A stretch of DNA of 63,934 nucleotides from positions 1 through 63,934 of IMG/VR virus record IMGVR_UViG_3300036978_000814; one strand, written 5' to 3'. The position numbers and the translations under genes were made by a program. Under the pieces are notes generated by a model that had not been told where the DNA came from, did not search any database, and was given only the letters and a program-made list of their open reading frames with translations. This document shows, one piece after another, positions 54,726 through 62,895 of the stretch (positions are counted from its first letter, which is position 1; the number at the start of each line of letters is the position of its first letter). Origin of the DNA: a virus.

Positions 54726-57154
54726 AGGAGTTCGATGCGGGTGCGGGCTTGGTCGAGTGCGCGCTCAGGATTGCCGCGGGTCCAAAGCGTGTGGCGGTTG
54801 CCGTCGATGATGTGCCGGCCGGCCGGCAACCAGCTCTCCTGACGCAGGATCGAGGACAGGGCCTGATCGGTGAACGGAGGCAGGCCCTCGCGCGGCAGGA
54901 CGCCGCGGAGCGCGGTGAGGCTGACGAGGTCAGGACGCACCAGCGGGTGCGGCGCGTCCTCGATGGCGTCGATCACGGCACGCTGGAGCGGGCTCGCGGT
55001 CAGCGCCATCATCTCGGTCAGGTACTCGGTTTGCGGCGCGCGTCCGTCAGGGCGGAAGCTGGGCGATATCTTCCAGTCCTCGAAGAACGCGCGGAAGCCT
55101 CCGGCGAGGTCCGGCAATTTGCCATAAAGGTTGTCGAAGTAACCGGCGCCCAGCGCGGCGATTTGCTCGCGCGTTTGCAGCGGCGAGCAGATGCACAGGT
55201 ACCTGCGTTCGCCGACCTGCACGGCGAGAGCGTCGTGCCAGTTCGAGAACAGCAGATAATTCGTGGTGTTGGGCACGGTCTGCACGGGCTCGTACAGGTT
55301 GCGGACGCTGATGCGGTCGTCGGAGATGAGCGGCTTCAGACGGTCGGCCATCTTATAACGGTTATTCCCAAACATCCGCAGCTCGTTGATCACGGTCAGG
55401 AGCTGGCCCGCGGCCCATCCGTTGTGCGTCGCCTCCAGCGCGTACTCGGCCGAGAGGATTTGCACGTTCGACAGTCCGTAGACCCACTCCCCGACGCTGC
55501 CCACGTAGTTTTTGCCCGCGCCCTGACCACCGTGGAGGAAGATGCCCCAACGGATTTTGATGCCCGGGAATTGCGCCATATGAGCGAAAAAATCGGTCAC
55601 GTTGATGGCGTACTTCCCGGCCAGATGGCCGAGGTGAGTCAGCCACATATCCTGCGCCTCCTGCTTCTTGCTGCGGTCAGCCTTCGCGAAGCTGGGGCGG
55701 TACGTGTTGATGTACGGCACGCCGTCGAGCGTGAAGACGCGCTTCTTCTCGCCGGGGGAGTAACGGAGATTTTCGACGACGGGGATGCCCACATCGTGAA
55801 CGAGGTAGTCGCACGTCGAGACCTCCTGCACCGGAGAGCGGTACACGAGATCGACGACCTCGCGCTTCAATTTGCGTCCGTCGATGGGCCTATAAAACAG
55901 ATTGGGCCCAGTAAGGAACACGATGTTACCAGCCCAAGGCGGTTGATTGGACGCGCTGCGGGTCGCAGCGACGGAGAGCCTTTTGACTTCCTTCGCGATG
56001 TCCTGCTGCGTCGGGCCGCGGAGCCCGCGCGAGCGCACGGTCGCGTGCAGGTCGGCGATCAGAACCTTGGACTCGATGGGCCCGATCACGCTGGCCAGTT
56101 TCGCCAGACGCTTCGCGCCTTGGTCGAGCAGTTCCTCGGATGAACGGGCATCGTCGCGAATCCACGCGCGAGCCTGATCGAACATCCGCGTCGCCATCGG
56201 TCGGTTGTTCCAGCCGGCCTCGACGGCGCCGGCGATCACGGTGCGGACCGTGACCGGCACGCGGTCGGCGGGCTGGGCTTTGAACGATTCCCAGCGGCTC
56301 GCCAGCTCGTCCATCCCGGGATATTTCTCGGGCGCGGTCGCGGACCAGTCATCCCAAAGGGTAAAACCGGATTCACCGAATTGATGTTTGAGCGCCATCC
56401 CGACCTCGATCCAGTCCTGCATCGAGCAGGCTGCGGGCAGGTGCGTCAGGGCCTCGGCGATCTCCTCGCGCGTGATGCCCTCGACGGGCGCGCGCAAATA
56501 AATCAGGTCGCCGACATCGGCGTCGTCCGCGGAAACCGGTTTACGCAATTCCTCCAACCCGTCGAGGGTCGAGGGGTCGAACGTCTCGCCGTCCGTTTTG
56601 GTGTACACGATCGGGTCGCGGTCGTCGTTCTGGTACGCGATTGGCAGGTACATCGGCTGCACCGGCACCTGCGATTCGCGCGTGACCGTGTTGAGGCCCA
56701 GCACGCCCGCGATCGCGGTCACGGCGGTGCCGTAGCGTTGCACCGGCACGGGCTGGCACGGCACCACAACGCGCAGGCGAGGCTTCGCCTCGGTCGAGCG
56801 AGCGGTGTGCCAGATCGCGGCGTTTAGATTGCCCAGCACGGTCGCGGGGCCTGCGTTTAGGAGGCGCGCGGCCTCCTGCGAATCGTCGATGTCGACGCAG
56901 AGCAGATGGGCCTCGGTCGCCTGCGAGGTCACGCGCTGGCTGGGCGATTCGCGGAACGAGCAGGGCACGATGTACCGCGTGCGCTTCGCGGCGTTCTGCT
57001 CTTTCTCAGGCAACGCGAGGAGCTGCTCGCGGGTCATCGCGACGGGGGCGGGCTGGCGGATAACGTCGGCGACCAGTTGGTCGAACGTGGAAACAGGGAG
57101 ACGCGAGACGCGGCCCAGATGGGCGGCCTCGCCTGCAAAGTAGGCGGGAGTCAT
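54722..57154 (-). CDS. Primase-helicase (AEP-like N-terminus, PriCT, DUF5906-type helicase)
   Basis: From ATG 57154 (MTPAYFAGEAAH), 810 residues. HLLCVDIDDSQEAARLL (about 80-96) and RLRVVVPCQP resemble the metal and primer-binding strands of archaeo-eukaryotic primases; SMQDWIEVGMALKHQFGE (about 250) is PriCT-like; and GIFLHGGQGAGKNYVG (Walker A, about 543-548) begins a superfamily 3-type helicase. It likely primes and unwinds for the family A polymerase. An upstream GTG/ATG extension to 57235 has no support. Confidence 0.85.
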   Translation of the reverse strand: MTPAYFAGEAAHLGRVSRLPVSTFDQLVADVIRQPAPVAMTREQLLALPEKEQNAAKRTRYIVPCSFRESPSQRVTSQATEAHLLCVDIDDSQEAARLLNAGPATVLGNLNAAIWHTARSTEAKPRLRVVVPCQPVPVQRYGTAVTAIAGVLGLNTVTRESQVPVQPMYLPIAYQNDDRDPIVYTKTDGETFDPSTLDGLEELRKPVSADDADVGDLIYLRAPVEGITREEIAEALTHLPAACSMQDWIEVGMALKHQFGESGFTLWDDWSATAPEKYPGMDELASRWESFKAQPADRVPVTVRTVIAGAVEAGWNNRPMATRMFDQARAWIRDDARSSEELLDQGAKRLAKLASVIGPIESKVLIADLHATVRSRGLRGPTQQDIAKEVKRLSVAATRSASNQPPWAGNIVFLTGPNLFYRPIDGRKLKREVVDLVYRSPVQEVSTCDYLVHDVGIPVVENLRYSPGEKKRVFTLDGVPYINTYRPSFAKADRSKKQEAQDMWLTHLGHLAGKYAINVTDFFAHMAQFPGIKIRWGIFLHGGQGAGKNYVGSVGEWVYGLSNVQILSAEYALEATHNGWAAGQLLTVINELRMFGNNRYKMADRLKPLISDDRISVRNLYEPVQTVPNTTNYLLFSNWHDALAVQVGERRYLCICSPLQTREQIAALGAGYFDNLYGKLPDLAGGFRAFFEDWKISPSFRPDGRAPQTEYLTEMMALTASPLQRAVIDAIEDAPHPLVRPDLVSLTALRGVLPREGLPPFTDQALSSILRQESWLPAGRHIIDGNRHTLWTRGNPERALDQARTRIELL

Positions 57155-57215
57155 TGTCGGAATATACGGGGGGCGGGATGGCTGGACAAGCCGGGTGCGG
57201 GACGCGCGGCAAGGG

Positions 57216-57247
57216 AAAAACGCCGCGGCCCACAACGGACCGCGGCG
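57216..57247 (-). terminator. Rho-independent terminator, leftward
   Basis: Reading on the minus strand, CGCCGCGGTCC (57247-57237) pairs with GGGCCGCGGCG (57231-57221), one T-G wobble, loop GTTGT, followed by TTTTTCCC. It lies between the end of the upstream gene (stop at 57290) and the primase start at 57154, so it would terminate or attenuate transcription entering the replication genes. Confidence 0.8.
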
Positions 57248-57289
57248 GATGCAAACAAAGGCGAACAGATGCGAACAGGCGCGGACACC

Positions 57290-57892
57290 TCACTCCAATT
57301 TGATGCCGTTCGCGCGAGCGGCTTCGAGCACGGCGGCGATCGCGCGGAGGCGCTGATGAGCGTCCTTCACGGTGTGCGACCTGTCCTCTTCGTACCGCCA
57401 ACTCCAGCGAAAGGACCGGTAATTAAAACCGACCGACTCGATCTCGCCGGTCTCGTGACTCGTCGCGAATGAGCAGAGCTGCCCGATCTGCGGCACCGTG
57501 TGCGCGAGGTCGGGGCCGACGATCTCGGCGACCTGAGCGCGGCGTTGCGCCTCGGCCGCGACCCGCTCCTCCGCCGCGGTGCGCGCGGGCTTGGTTGCGA
57601 AGATCGTTTTTTGAAACCACTTGGAAACGGTCTGCTTCCACCGGGGCCTCTTGATGTCCACGAGGCAGGGGAAGATGCTCGGCGCGCCGACGTACACGCG
57701 GTCCAAGCCGGACCGCACGCTGGCGTCGAAACCGAGGCGGAAATAATCCGCATTGTACGACCGCGCGCGGGGCGCGACGAAAATCCCGGGATGATCGGGA
57801 TGGTACGTCGGATCACCGTCGGGATTCGTCAGGTGATTCAGAGGGAAACCAAGGCTGGCAAGGTAGCTGAGTGCGGGTTGTGGGATGGTCAT
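57290..57892 (-). CDS. Hypothetical protein, 200 aa
   Basis: A 200-residue protein. It begins MTIPQPALSYLASLGFPL and has an aromatic/basic middle (WKQTVSKWFQKTIFATK), then helical stretches and a GFNYRSFRWSWRYEED segment. No motif I recognise. It is ATGA-coupled to the gene upstream. Confidence 0.65.
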   Translation of the reverse strand: MTIPQPALSYLASLGFPLNHLTNPDGDPTYHPDHPGIFVAPRARSYNADYFRLGFDASVRSGLDRVYVGAPSIFPCLVDIKRPRWKQTVSKWFQKTIFATKPARTAAEERVAAEAQRRAQVAEIVGPDLAHTVPQIGQLCSFATSHETGEIESVGFNYRSFRWSWRYEEDRSHTVKDAHQRLRAIAAVLEAARANGIKLE

Positions 57893-58122
57893 TGTGGTAT
57901 ACGGATTGTACGGTTGCGGAGGTAGGAGCGGGCGTCGGCGAGTTGCCGGTGCGCCCAGCGGTGTTCCGTCGGGTAGGAGTATTGACGGGAGAGTATCCAG
58001 CGGGCCCGCAGGACGCGGCGGGCGAGTGCGGTGACGTACGGCTCGACCTCGATGCCGGTCGACGTGGAGTCGAGCCGCAGCGGGGCCTCGTCGTCGTCGA
58101 ACGGGTCGAGGTCGGGGTGCAT
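57889..58122 (-). CDS. Hypothetical protein, 77 aa
   Basis: From ATG 58122, which overlaps the upstream stop as ATGA. 77 residues, with acidic N-terminus (HPDLDPFDDDEAPL) and basic C-terminus (RRVLRARWILSRQYSYP). Such a charge split suggests a small DNA- or protein-binding element. No family recognised. Confidence 0.55.
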   Translation of the reverse strand: MHPDLDPFDDDEAPLRLDSTSTGIEVEPYVTALARRVLRARWILSRQYSYPTEHRWAHRQLADARSYLRNRTIRIPQ

Positions 58123-58340
58123 CAGAATGCGGGTTCTAGGGCGGCGGCGCGGTCGCTCACGCGGACGACGCCGTGGTGCGGCGTGAAGCGGTAGTGCGTG
58201 CGACCGTCGAGGGATTCGAGGGCGTACTCGTCGGGCCGGTAGTTGCCGGGCGTCGCGATGGAGGCGAGGACGCGCAGGCGGAGAAAGCCGACGCGGACGG
58301 TGGAGCCGGGGCTCCAGTTCTGGCGGGTGCGGGTGATCAT
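58122..58340 (-). CDS. Small conserved phage protein
   Basis: A 72-residue beta-type protein: TRTRQNWSPGSTVRVGFLRLRV, then YALESLDGRTHYRFTPHHGVVRV. This matches a small phage family with W-x-G-x-x-V-K-V-G-F-x-x-L and Y-x-F-x-P-x-x-G, whose role is unknown. Coupled to the gene downstream by ATGA. Confidence 0.6.
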   Translation of the reverse strand: MITRTRQNWSPGSTVRVGFLRLRVLASIATPGNYRPDEYALESLDGRTHYRFTPHHGVVRVSDRAAALEPAF

Positions 58341-58342
58341 AG

Positions 58343-58397
58343 GTGGATTGTGTTTTCAGCAAGGGCTGACTGCTGCCCCCGCCGCGCTGGGCGGCAG
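58343..58397 (-). terminator. GC-rich hairpin after VWA gene
   Basis: On the minus strand, CTGCCC ... GGGCAG and CCGCC/GGCGG can form an interrupted GC-rich stem behind the VWA gene and before the 72-residue gene. There is no U-tract, so termination would be partial. Confidence 0.35.
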
Positions 58398-58407
58398 GGG
58401 CAGGGTG

Positions 58408-59718
58408 TCAAACCTCGTCGATCCGGACGGTGCGTCCGGACGGTGCGGTCAGGTCGGTCGTCGCGGCCCAGAGCACCGGCAGGTCCGGCGCGTTGTCCGG
58501 GTGCCGGCCCAGCAGGTCGGTCAGGTAAACCACGCCGGCGATGCGCTCGCCGTCGGCGATCAGCTCCTCGACCCGCGCGAACGCGGGGCGAAAATCCGTA
58601 CCGCCGCCGCCCTCAGCGCGAGCGGGTAGCTCGTCGCCGGGGCTCAGGCGGTACTCGGCCTGCACCGCGGCGTCAGCGTCGAGGACGATCGCGCTGCAAC
58701 CGGTGTCGGCGATGACGTTCGCGACGTGAGCGTTGAACGCGGCGACCTGCTGCGATCCGATCGAGCCGGACGTGTCGCGGACGAACACCACGGCGCCGAG
58801 GTCATCGCGCCGGCGGCGCGGGTAGATCACCGGGGCCGTCGCGGTGCGTCGAGCTTGGCGGGACCAGTCCGGCACGCTGCTGATCGACGCGCGGACGAAA
58901 TCCGCGGTCTCAGCGCGCCAGTCGGGCCGCGCCTTGGCGGCGATGCGGTCCAGCAAACGCTTCGCGGCGGCCGGCAGGTTCCCCTGCGCGAGCGCCTGAG
59001 CGGCCTGCGCGGCCTGCGTCACGTTGCGGTCCCACTCGTCGCGGAGCGTTTCAGCGGGCTTGCCGTCGCCCGCGGCCGGCTTGTCGTCGGCCGGCTGCTC
59101 GAAACCGCCGCAACCACCCTTGTCAGAGGGCTTGCCGGGGGCCTTCCCGTTGGATTTGCCGGGCTTTCCGTCGCCGGGGGTATCCTGAGCCTCACCCTCG
59201 TCGCCCTCGCCCTGCTGCGGGGCACCGTTGTCGTCGCCCTCGCCCTGCTGCGGAGCGGGGTTGCCGCCCTGCTGGGGCTGAGGCTGCTGCCGCAGGGCCT
59301 TGAGGATTTCTTCCTCGGAAAGGGCGTCGAACTTGCGGTCATCGAGCGCACCCTCAGGCGCCTCGATGCCCGGCAGGTTGCGAAGCACGCGGTTGATCGC
59401 GTAGTCGCCAGCGACGTTGCCCTCGTCGGTCAGGGGCAACCGCCAGAAATGCCCGTGCGCGCAATGCAGCACCTCGTGCAGCAAAACGAACCGGAGCCGG
59501 CAGTCGCCGCGCACCGGGCCGTTGGCGTAGAGGCCGCGGACGAAATCCGGGCCCCACTTGATGACTCGGCCGTTGGTCGACGCGGTCGGCGTCGACTCGT
59601 CGACCACGTCGGTCAGCGCGCAGGCGGCGGCGCCGTAGAACACCACGTCGCGGTTGGTGGATTCGAGCGCCCAGAGGCGAGCTTTCGTAATCGCTTTGAG
59701 GATATCGGTGGAGGTCAT
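58408..59718 (-). CDS. VWA-domain protein with HExxH (CobT/DUF2201-like)
   Basis: The 436-residue protein has HEVLHCAHGH at 81-90, a zinc peptidase-like motif, then an acidic/Gln/Pro-rich linker (about 145-225), and a C-terminal von Willebrand A domain with MIDAS motif DTSGSIG (about 314) and VVYLTDLLG. With the MoxR AAA+ protein and DUF3150 protein upstream it forms the CobS/CobT-like trio found in several phages. It may remodel or insert metal into a target protein. The target is unknown. Confidence 0.85.
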   Translation of the reverse strand: MTSTDILKAITKARLWALESTNRDVVFYGAAACALTDVVDESTPTASTNGRVIKWGPDFVRGLYANGPVRGDCRLRFVLLHEVLHCAHGHFWRLPLTDEGNVAGDYAINRVLRNLPGIEAPEGALDDRKFDALSEEEILKALRQQPQPQQGGNPAPQQGEGDDNGAPQQGEGDEGEAQDTPGDGKPGKSNGKAPGKPSDKGGCGGFEQPADDKPAAGDGKPAETLRDEWDRNVTQAAQAAQALAQGNLPAAAKRLLDRIAAKARPDWRAETADFVRASISSVPDWSRQARRTATAPVIYPRRRRDDLGAVVFVRDTSGSIGSQQVAAFNAHVANVIADTGCSAIVLDADAAVQAEYRLSPGDELPARAEGGGGTDFRPAFARVEELIADGERIAGVVYLTDLLGRHPDNAPDLPVLWAATTDLTAPSGRTVRIDEV

Positions 59719-59720
59719 TG

Positions 59721-60533
59721 TCAGGAGGAGGGGGTGAGGTTGAAGAGGCTAACGAGCTCCGCCGCTTTCGCGGCAGTATCGGCGCGGGCGATCGGGTCGT
59801 CGCGCAGGGTGTCAGTATCGTGTTCGAGGAGCGCCTTGGCGCCGTCGGCCAACGCGGCGATCTGCGGGTCAGCCGAGAGGTTGAGGTCGGGCACCAGAGC
59901 GAGCAGCTCGGCGAGGTTGCCGGTCAGCGAGGCGAACGTGCGGCCCGGCTTGCTTAGGCGATCGGCGACCAGCGTGACCGCTTTCGCGAGCTGCTCGCGC
60001 AGGTCGGCCTGAGCCTCGGCGGCAGCGTCAGCCATCCACTCGCTCCATTGTCCCTCGGTCGGGACCGGCAGGTAACGGTAGCTGAAACGGAATTTCGCCT
60101 CGACCTCGGCCGCCGTCGCGGGCCATTGGCCCTCGACGAATAGACCGTTGAGGCGAGCCGGCGCCGCGGCGCGCTCGGCGGGGTACGCGGCGACGAACTC
60201 GTGCAAGGCCTGAGCGACGCGGGTCGCATAGTCGGCCATCAGCTTCGCGTGCTCGACCTGCCGGGCGACCGGCAGCAGACGCGCGCCGTTGTCGTTGGAC
60301 GGCAGCGTGAGCCGGTAGTGCTCGCTGCGGGCCTCGGCGTGGAGCCGGTAGATTTCCAGCAGGGCCGCGTGGTCGCAGATTTCGACGCTCACCTTGGCGC
60401 GGTCCTGCGTGCCGTGCTTTTGGTTCACGGCCTGAGTCTCGGCCTTGTGCTTTTTGGCGACGCGCCAAGCGCCGGTGTTGAACTGGCAGATCACGGCGCG
60501 AGCCGCGAGGGGGGAGGAGTTGATGGAGGTCAT
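59721..60533 (-). CDS. DUF3150-like protein
   Basis: From ATG 60533 (MTSINSSPLAARAV), 270 residues. It is helical, with a short beta part (ARLLPVARQVEHAKLM, FRFSYRYLPVPTEGQW). Such proteins, which I recall as DUF3150, lie between a MoxR ATPase and a VWA protein in phage genomes. It is probably the third partner of that complex. It ends two bases before the VWA start. Confidence 0.7.
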   Translation of the reverse strand: MTSINSSPLAARAVICQFNTGAWRVAKKHKAETQAVNQKHGTQDRAKVSVEICDHAALLEIYRLHAEARSEHYRLTLPSNDNGARLLPVARQVEHAKLMADYATRVAQALHEFVAAYPAERAAAPARLNGLFVEGQWPATAAEVEAKFRFSYRYLPVPTEGQWSEWMADAAAEAQADLREQLAKAVTLVADRLSKPGRTFASLTGNLAELLALVPDLNLSADPQIAALADGAKALLEHDTDTLRDDPIARADTAAKAAELVSLFNLTPSS

Positions 60534-60559
60534 AATCGGATGGGTGTTGGTTGGGTTGA

Positions 60560-61618
60560 TCAGGCGAACAGGGCGTTGTTGGCGGCGAACCAGAGGTTCC
60601 ACTCGCTCGACCGAGCGAGGAAGGTCTCGTTGTGACGGCGGTGCAGGTCACGCGCAGCCAGCGCGGTATAGGTGCGCGGCAGGCGGTCGACGTAGCGGAG
60701 GAACGCCGCGACTTGCGCCGGCTTGGTGATGGCCTGCGGCAAAGCGGCGCTGATGAAGTAGCACGCGGAGGGCGAGGCAGGCACCGGAGCGTTGTCCGGG
60801 TCAGCCAGCACCGCGGAGGGCAGCGGCAGCTCGGCGGCCAGCGCGGCGAACGCGGCGAACTTTACGGCGATCTCGCGGCCGATCGCCGCGGTCAGCGTGT
60901 CGGTGTCGCGCAGGCCAGCGGCGCAGAGCTCGCTCACGGTTTGCCAGCTCCGGTAATCGGCGAACCGCAGCGCCGCGTTGGCGTTGGGCTTCCAGTTGTA
61001 CAGGGTGCTGCCGGACGTGCTGCGGTGCCAGCCGATGACGAGCGGGTCGAAGCCGGAGTCAGCGGCGTAGTTGCACCAGCCATCGACCTCCTCGCTCCAC
61101 GGAGCAAGGCGGGCAACGGTCTGATCGCGATCGTCGTCGTCGCTGGTCGAGATCGCGAAGGTCACGTCAAACCGGCTGCGGAGCTGCTCGGAGAGCGAAG
61201 CGACGCCAGCGCGGTCTTGCGGGCGGTTCGTTGCAGCGACGATGATCACCGGGCTGTTCTCGCGCTTCAGCTTGTCGGCGATCGAGCAGAGGCCGCCCTG
61301 CACGTCGAGCGGCGCGCGGCCGATCTCATCCCAAAACCAGATTGCCGGCTCGCGGCACTCGACCACGTCCTTCAGCGCCTGCAACGGGAGCAGGCGGCTC
61401 ACGCCGGCGGCGGTGTCGGGGACGACCGCACCAGCGGCGTCGAGTCGGTCCATCAGGTCGCAGGTCCGACCGTCGACACCATAAAAAAAGCGCCAGCCGA
61501 GGAGCTGAGCGACCTGAAGGAAACGGGAGGTTTTCGCCGTGCCCGGGGGGCCGACCAGAAGGACGCGTTTGCGGGCGTTAATCAGGGCGGCGAGGCGGCG
61601 GATGCTATGGGATTTCAT
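60560..61618 (-). CDS. MoxR-type AAA+ ATPase (CobS-like)
   Basis: A 352-residue ATPase with Walker A GPPGTAKT (23-30), Walker B AIWFWDEIGRA (D97 E98), sensor 1 VIIVAATNRPQDR and a downstream Arg finger region (LSEQLRSRFDVTF). It belongs to the MoxR/CbbQ class that acts with VWA proteins, here two genes downstream. It probably drives conformational change or unfolding in the trio's substrate. Confidence 0.9.
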   Translation of the reverse strand: MKSHSIRRLAALINARKRVLLVGPPGTAKTSRFLQVAQLLGWRFFYGVDGRTCDLMDRLDAAGAVVPDTAAGVSRLLPLQALKDVVECREPAIWFWDEIGRAPLDVQGGLCSIADKLKRENSPVIIVAATNRPQDRAGVASLSEQLRSRFDVTFAISTSDDDDRDQTVARLAPWSEEVDGWCNYAADSGFDPLVIGWHRSTSGSTLYNWKPNANAALRFADYRSWQTVSELCAAGLRDTDTLTAAIGREIAVKFAAFAALAAELPLPSAVLADPDNAPVPASPSACYFISAALPQAITKPAQVAAFLRYVDRLPRTYTALAARDLHRRHNETFLARSSEWNLWFAANNALFA

Positions 61619-61902
61619 ACGACTAGGTTGTTGTTGGTTGTCTGAGCTAAATTCAGCTGCCAGCGGGGTGCTGGAGGCTGAAGCAAGCCCAGAGGGGGTG
61701 TTGCTGCGTCGTCTTCGTTGCTGATGGGGCTCATCAGCACCTTGCGACGCTTGTCGGCTGTAGCTCCCGGGGGGATTGTGACCACAACCAGCCAGCGTTT
61801 AGTGCACCCCGCAGGGTAGCCGGCCTGCCTTGTCCCATTGCTGGGGGAGTCGGTGACGAGTCGAGCGGTGAGGCGCGACCTTGCCCGTGAGCTGCCATCC
61901 AT
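61615..61902 (-). CDS. Possible small protein upstream of MoxR gene
   Basis: A 95-residue frame ending in an ATGA overlap with the MoxR start; a shorter ATG form starts at 61734. Segments such as KRWLVVVTIPPGATADKRRK and APRWQLNLAQTTNNN look protein-like. However, codon use (ACA, TCA, GGG, CTG) differs from other phage genes, so it may be translated only in part or be a remnant. Confidence 0.35.
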   Translation of the reverse strand: MDGSSRARSRLTARLVTDSPSNGTRQAGYPAGCTKRWLVVVTIPPGATADKRRKVLMSPISNEDDAATPPLGLLQPPAPRWQLNLAQTTNNNLVV

Positions 61903-62060
61903 TCCACCCTCGACCCCAGTTGCTGGGCGTGTTCGGGCTTTCGGCTCGGGGTCAGGTGTTGAGGGGGAGGGCCTCGCGGCGTTGCCGCTGTCGCCCTGCT
62001 ACCGTCCCAACCGCTGACGGAAACAGGTTTGGTGCAACTCACGGCGTTGTGCAAGCCCTA

Positions 62061-62077
62061 AAAACGAAATTCGTTTT
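62061..62077. promoter_or_regulatory. 17-bp palindrome, operator-like site 2
   Basis: AAAACGAA-A-TTCGTTTT: 8-bp arms, one-base centre. It is identical to the site at 79-95 except for one base. It lies upstream of the leftward early genes and so may be an operator for their promoter. Confidence 0.6.
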
Positions 62078-62164
62078 GTTCTCCTCTCAGCGGGGTGTCG
62101 CGGAGCGCCGGGGGGACTAATTGAGGAGGGGAGGATTGGGGGCTCTGCCAGACTTTTTAAACCG

Positions 62165-62245
62165 GGTACTGTTTTGGAAATACGGGGAAAAAGTAATAGA
62201 AGATTAAAAGGGGGTAAATTTGGGGAAGATTTTCCCAACAGTACC
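62165..62245. repeat. Long inverted repeat in AT-rich region
   Basis: GGTACTGTT (62165-62173) and AACAGTACC (62237-62245) are perfect 9-bp inverted copies flanking a purine-rich 63-base segment that also has GGGAA/TTCCC pairing (about 62223-62235). The high A content within an otherwise GC-rich genome fits a DNA-unwinding element. Confidence 0.5.
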
Positions 62246-62315
62246 TCACGGAAATTGTCTGGTAGGAGCCCGCTGGGGGCTTGCGGGACAGCTGCCATCC
62301 CCACAACTGGAAGAC

Positions 62316-62633
62316 GTGCCAAAACCAATTCTCACCGGCTGGCCTGAGGGTCTCAATCGTCCGGAGATCGAACCGTGGATGCGGTATATGAGTGCGCCCC
62401 AGCGGAAGAAGGCGCGGCGGCTGGAGCGGGGCCTCTGTATACAATGCAACGCGCCGCACTCGCCGGGTCGCCGGTACTGCCAGCGGTGCGCGCAGTCGAC
62501 CGCAGCAGCCGAGCGGGGACGGCGGCAACGGCGCGACGCGGAGCACCGTGCGATGTACGGGATGAGCGAGTACCGGTTGAAGGCGATGGCGTGCTGGCAT
62601 CCGGTCAGGCTGGCCCGGGCGGTGATCGGGTGA
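62316..62633 (+). CDS. Zinc-ribbon protein
   Basis: I propose the GTG at 62316 (about 105 residues), but ATGs at 62379 and 62388, or an upstream TTG at 62220, are possible. The core APQRKKARRLERGLCIQCN continues to RYCQRC, a zinc ribbon with CxxC and CxxC. The C-terminal half is basic (RGRRQRRDAEHRAMY). It may bind nucleic acid and act as a regulator near the control region. Confidence 0.6.
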   Translation: MPKPILTGWPEGLNRPEIEPWMRYMSAPQRKKARRLERGLCIQCNAPHSPGRRYCQRCAQSTAAAERGRRQRRDAEHRAMYGMSEYRLKAMACWHPVRLARAVIG

Positions 62634-62895
62634 TCTTATTGAGAACGGTTGAAACGTGTAAGTCGTTGATAATACGTGTAGTTCTCGGAATTATTGAGAA
62701 ATCGCCGTAAAGGCCGTTTCCTTTGCGTTTAACGCGTTTTCAGGATCGGGGGATATCACGGTGGCCACTTTTTCGGGGCGCTTGTGCAAGGTGTTGAGCG
62801 ACAGCGCGTTTCATCGTTTTCAATGAATATTCATTGGCCCGAGATCGTGCCTATAAATCGATTTAAACGCCTTTTTGAAATTTTCACGGTTCGGG
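62634..62895 (+). promoter_or_regulatory. Promoter region with repeats, before terS-like gene
   Basis: This 262-base gap has two direct repeats of TTATTGAGAA (62636-62645, 62691-62700) and two of ACGTGTA (62654-62660, 62674-62680). TTGATA followed 17 bases later by AATTAT (about 62666-62694) is a candidate promoter. An AACGCGTT palindrome follows. It likely drives the gene at 62896. Confidence 0.4.
62821..62836. promoter_or_regulatory. 16-bp perfect palindrome, operator-like
   Basis: CAATGAATATTCATTG is a perfect palindrome. Its core TGAATATTCA recurs at 62897-62906 across the start codon of the gene at 62896. Two copies about 73 bp apart suggest a looping or cooperative repressor, possibly the product of that gene. 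Confidence 0.6.

Larger units (their letters stand above)
61903..62315. promoter_or_regulatory. Non-coding control region before leftward early genes
   Basis: About 400 bases without a convincing gene. It holds the palindrome at 62061-62077, an AT- and purine-rich stretch (about 62125-62240), and an inverted repeat GGTACTGTT (62165-62173)/AACAGTACC (62237-62245). Start of the leftward early transcription and an origin of replication are both possible here. Confidence 0.4.

Noticed and set aside
61999-62600. Minus-strand frames in the control region
   Set aside because: They have biased, Arg/Pro/Leu-rich composition without motifs, and cross the palindrome and inverted repeat.
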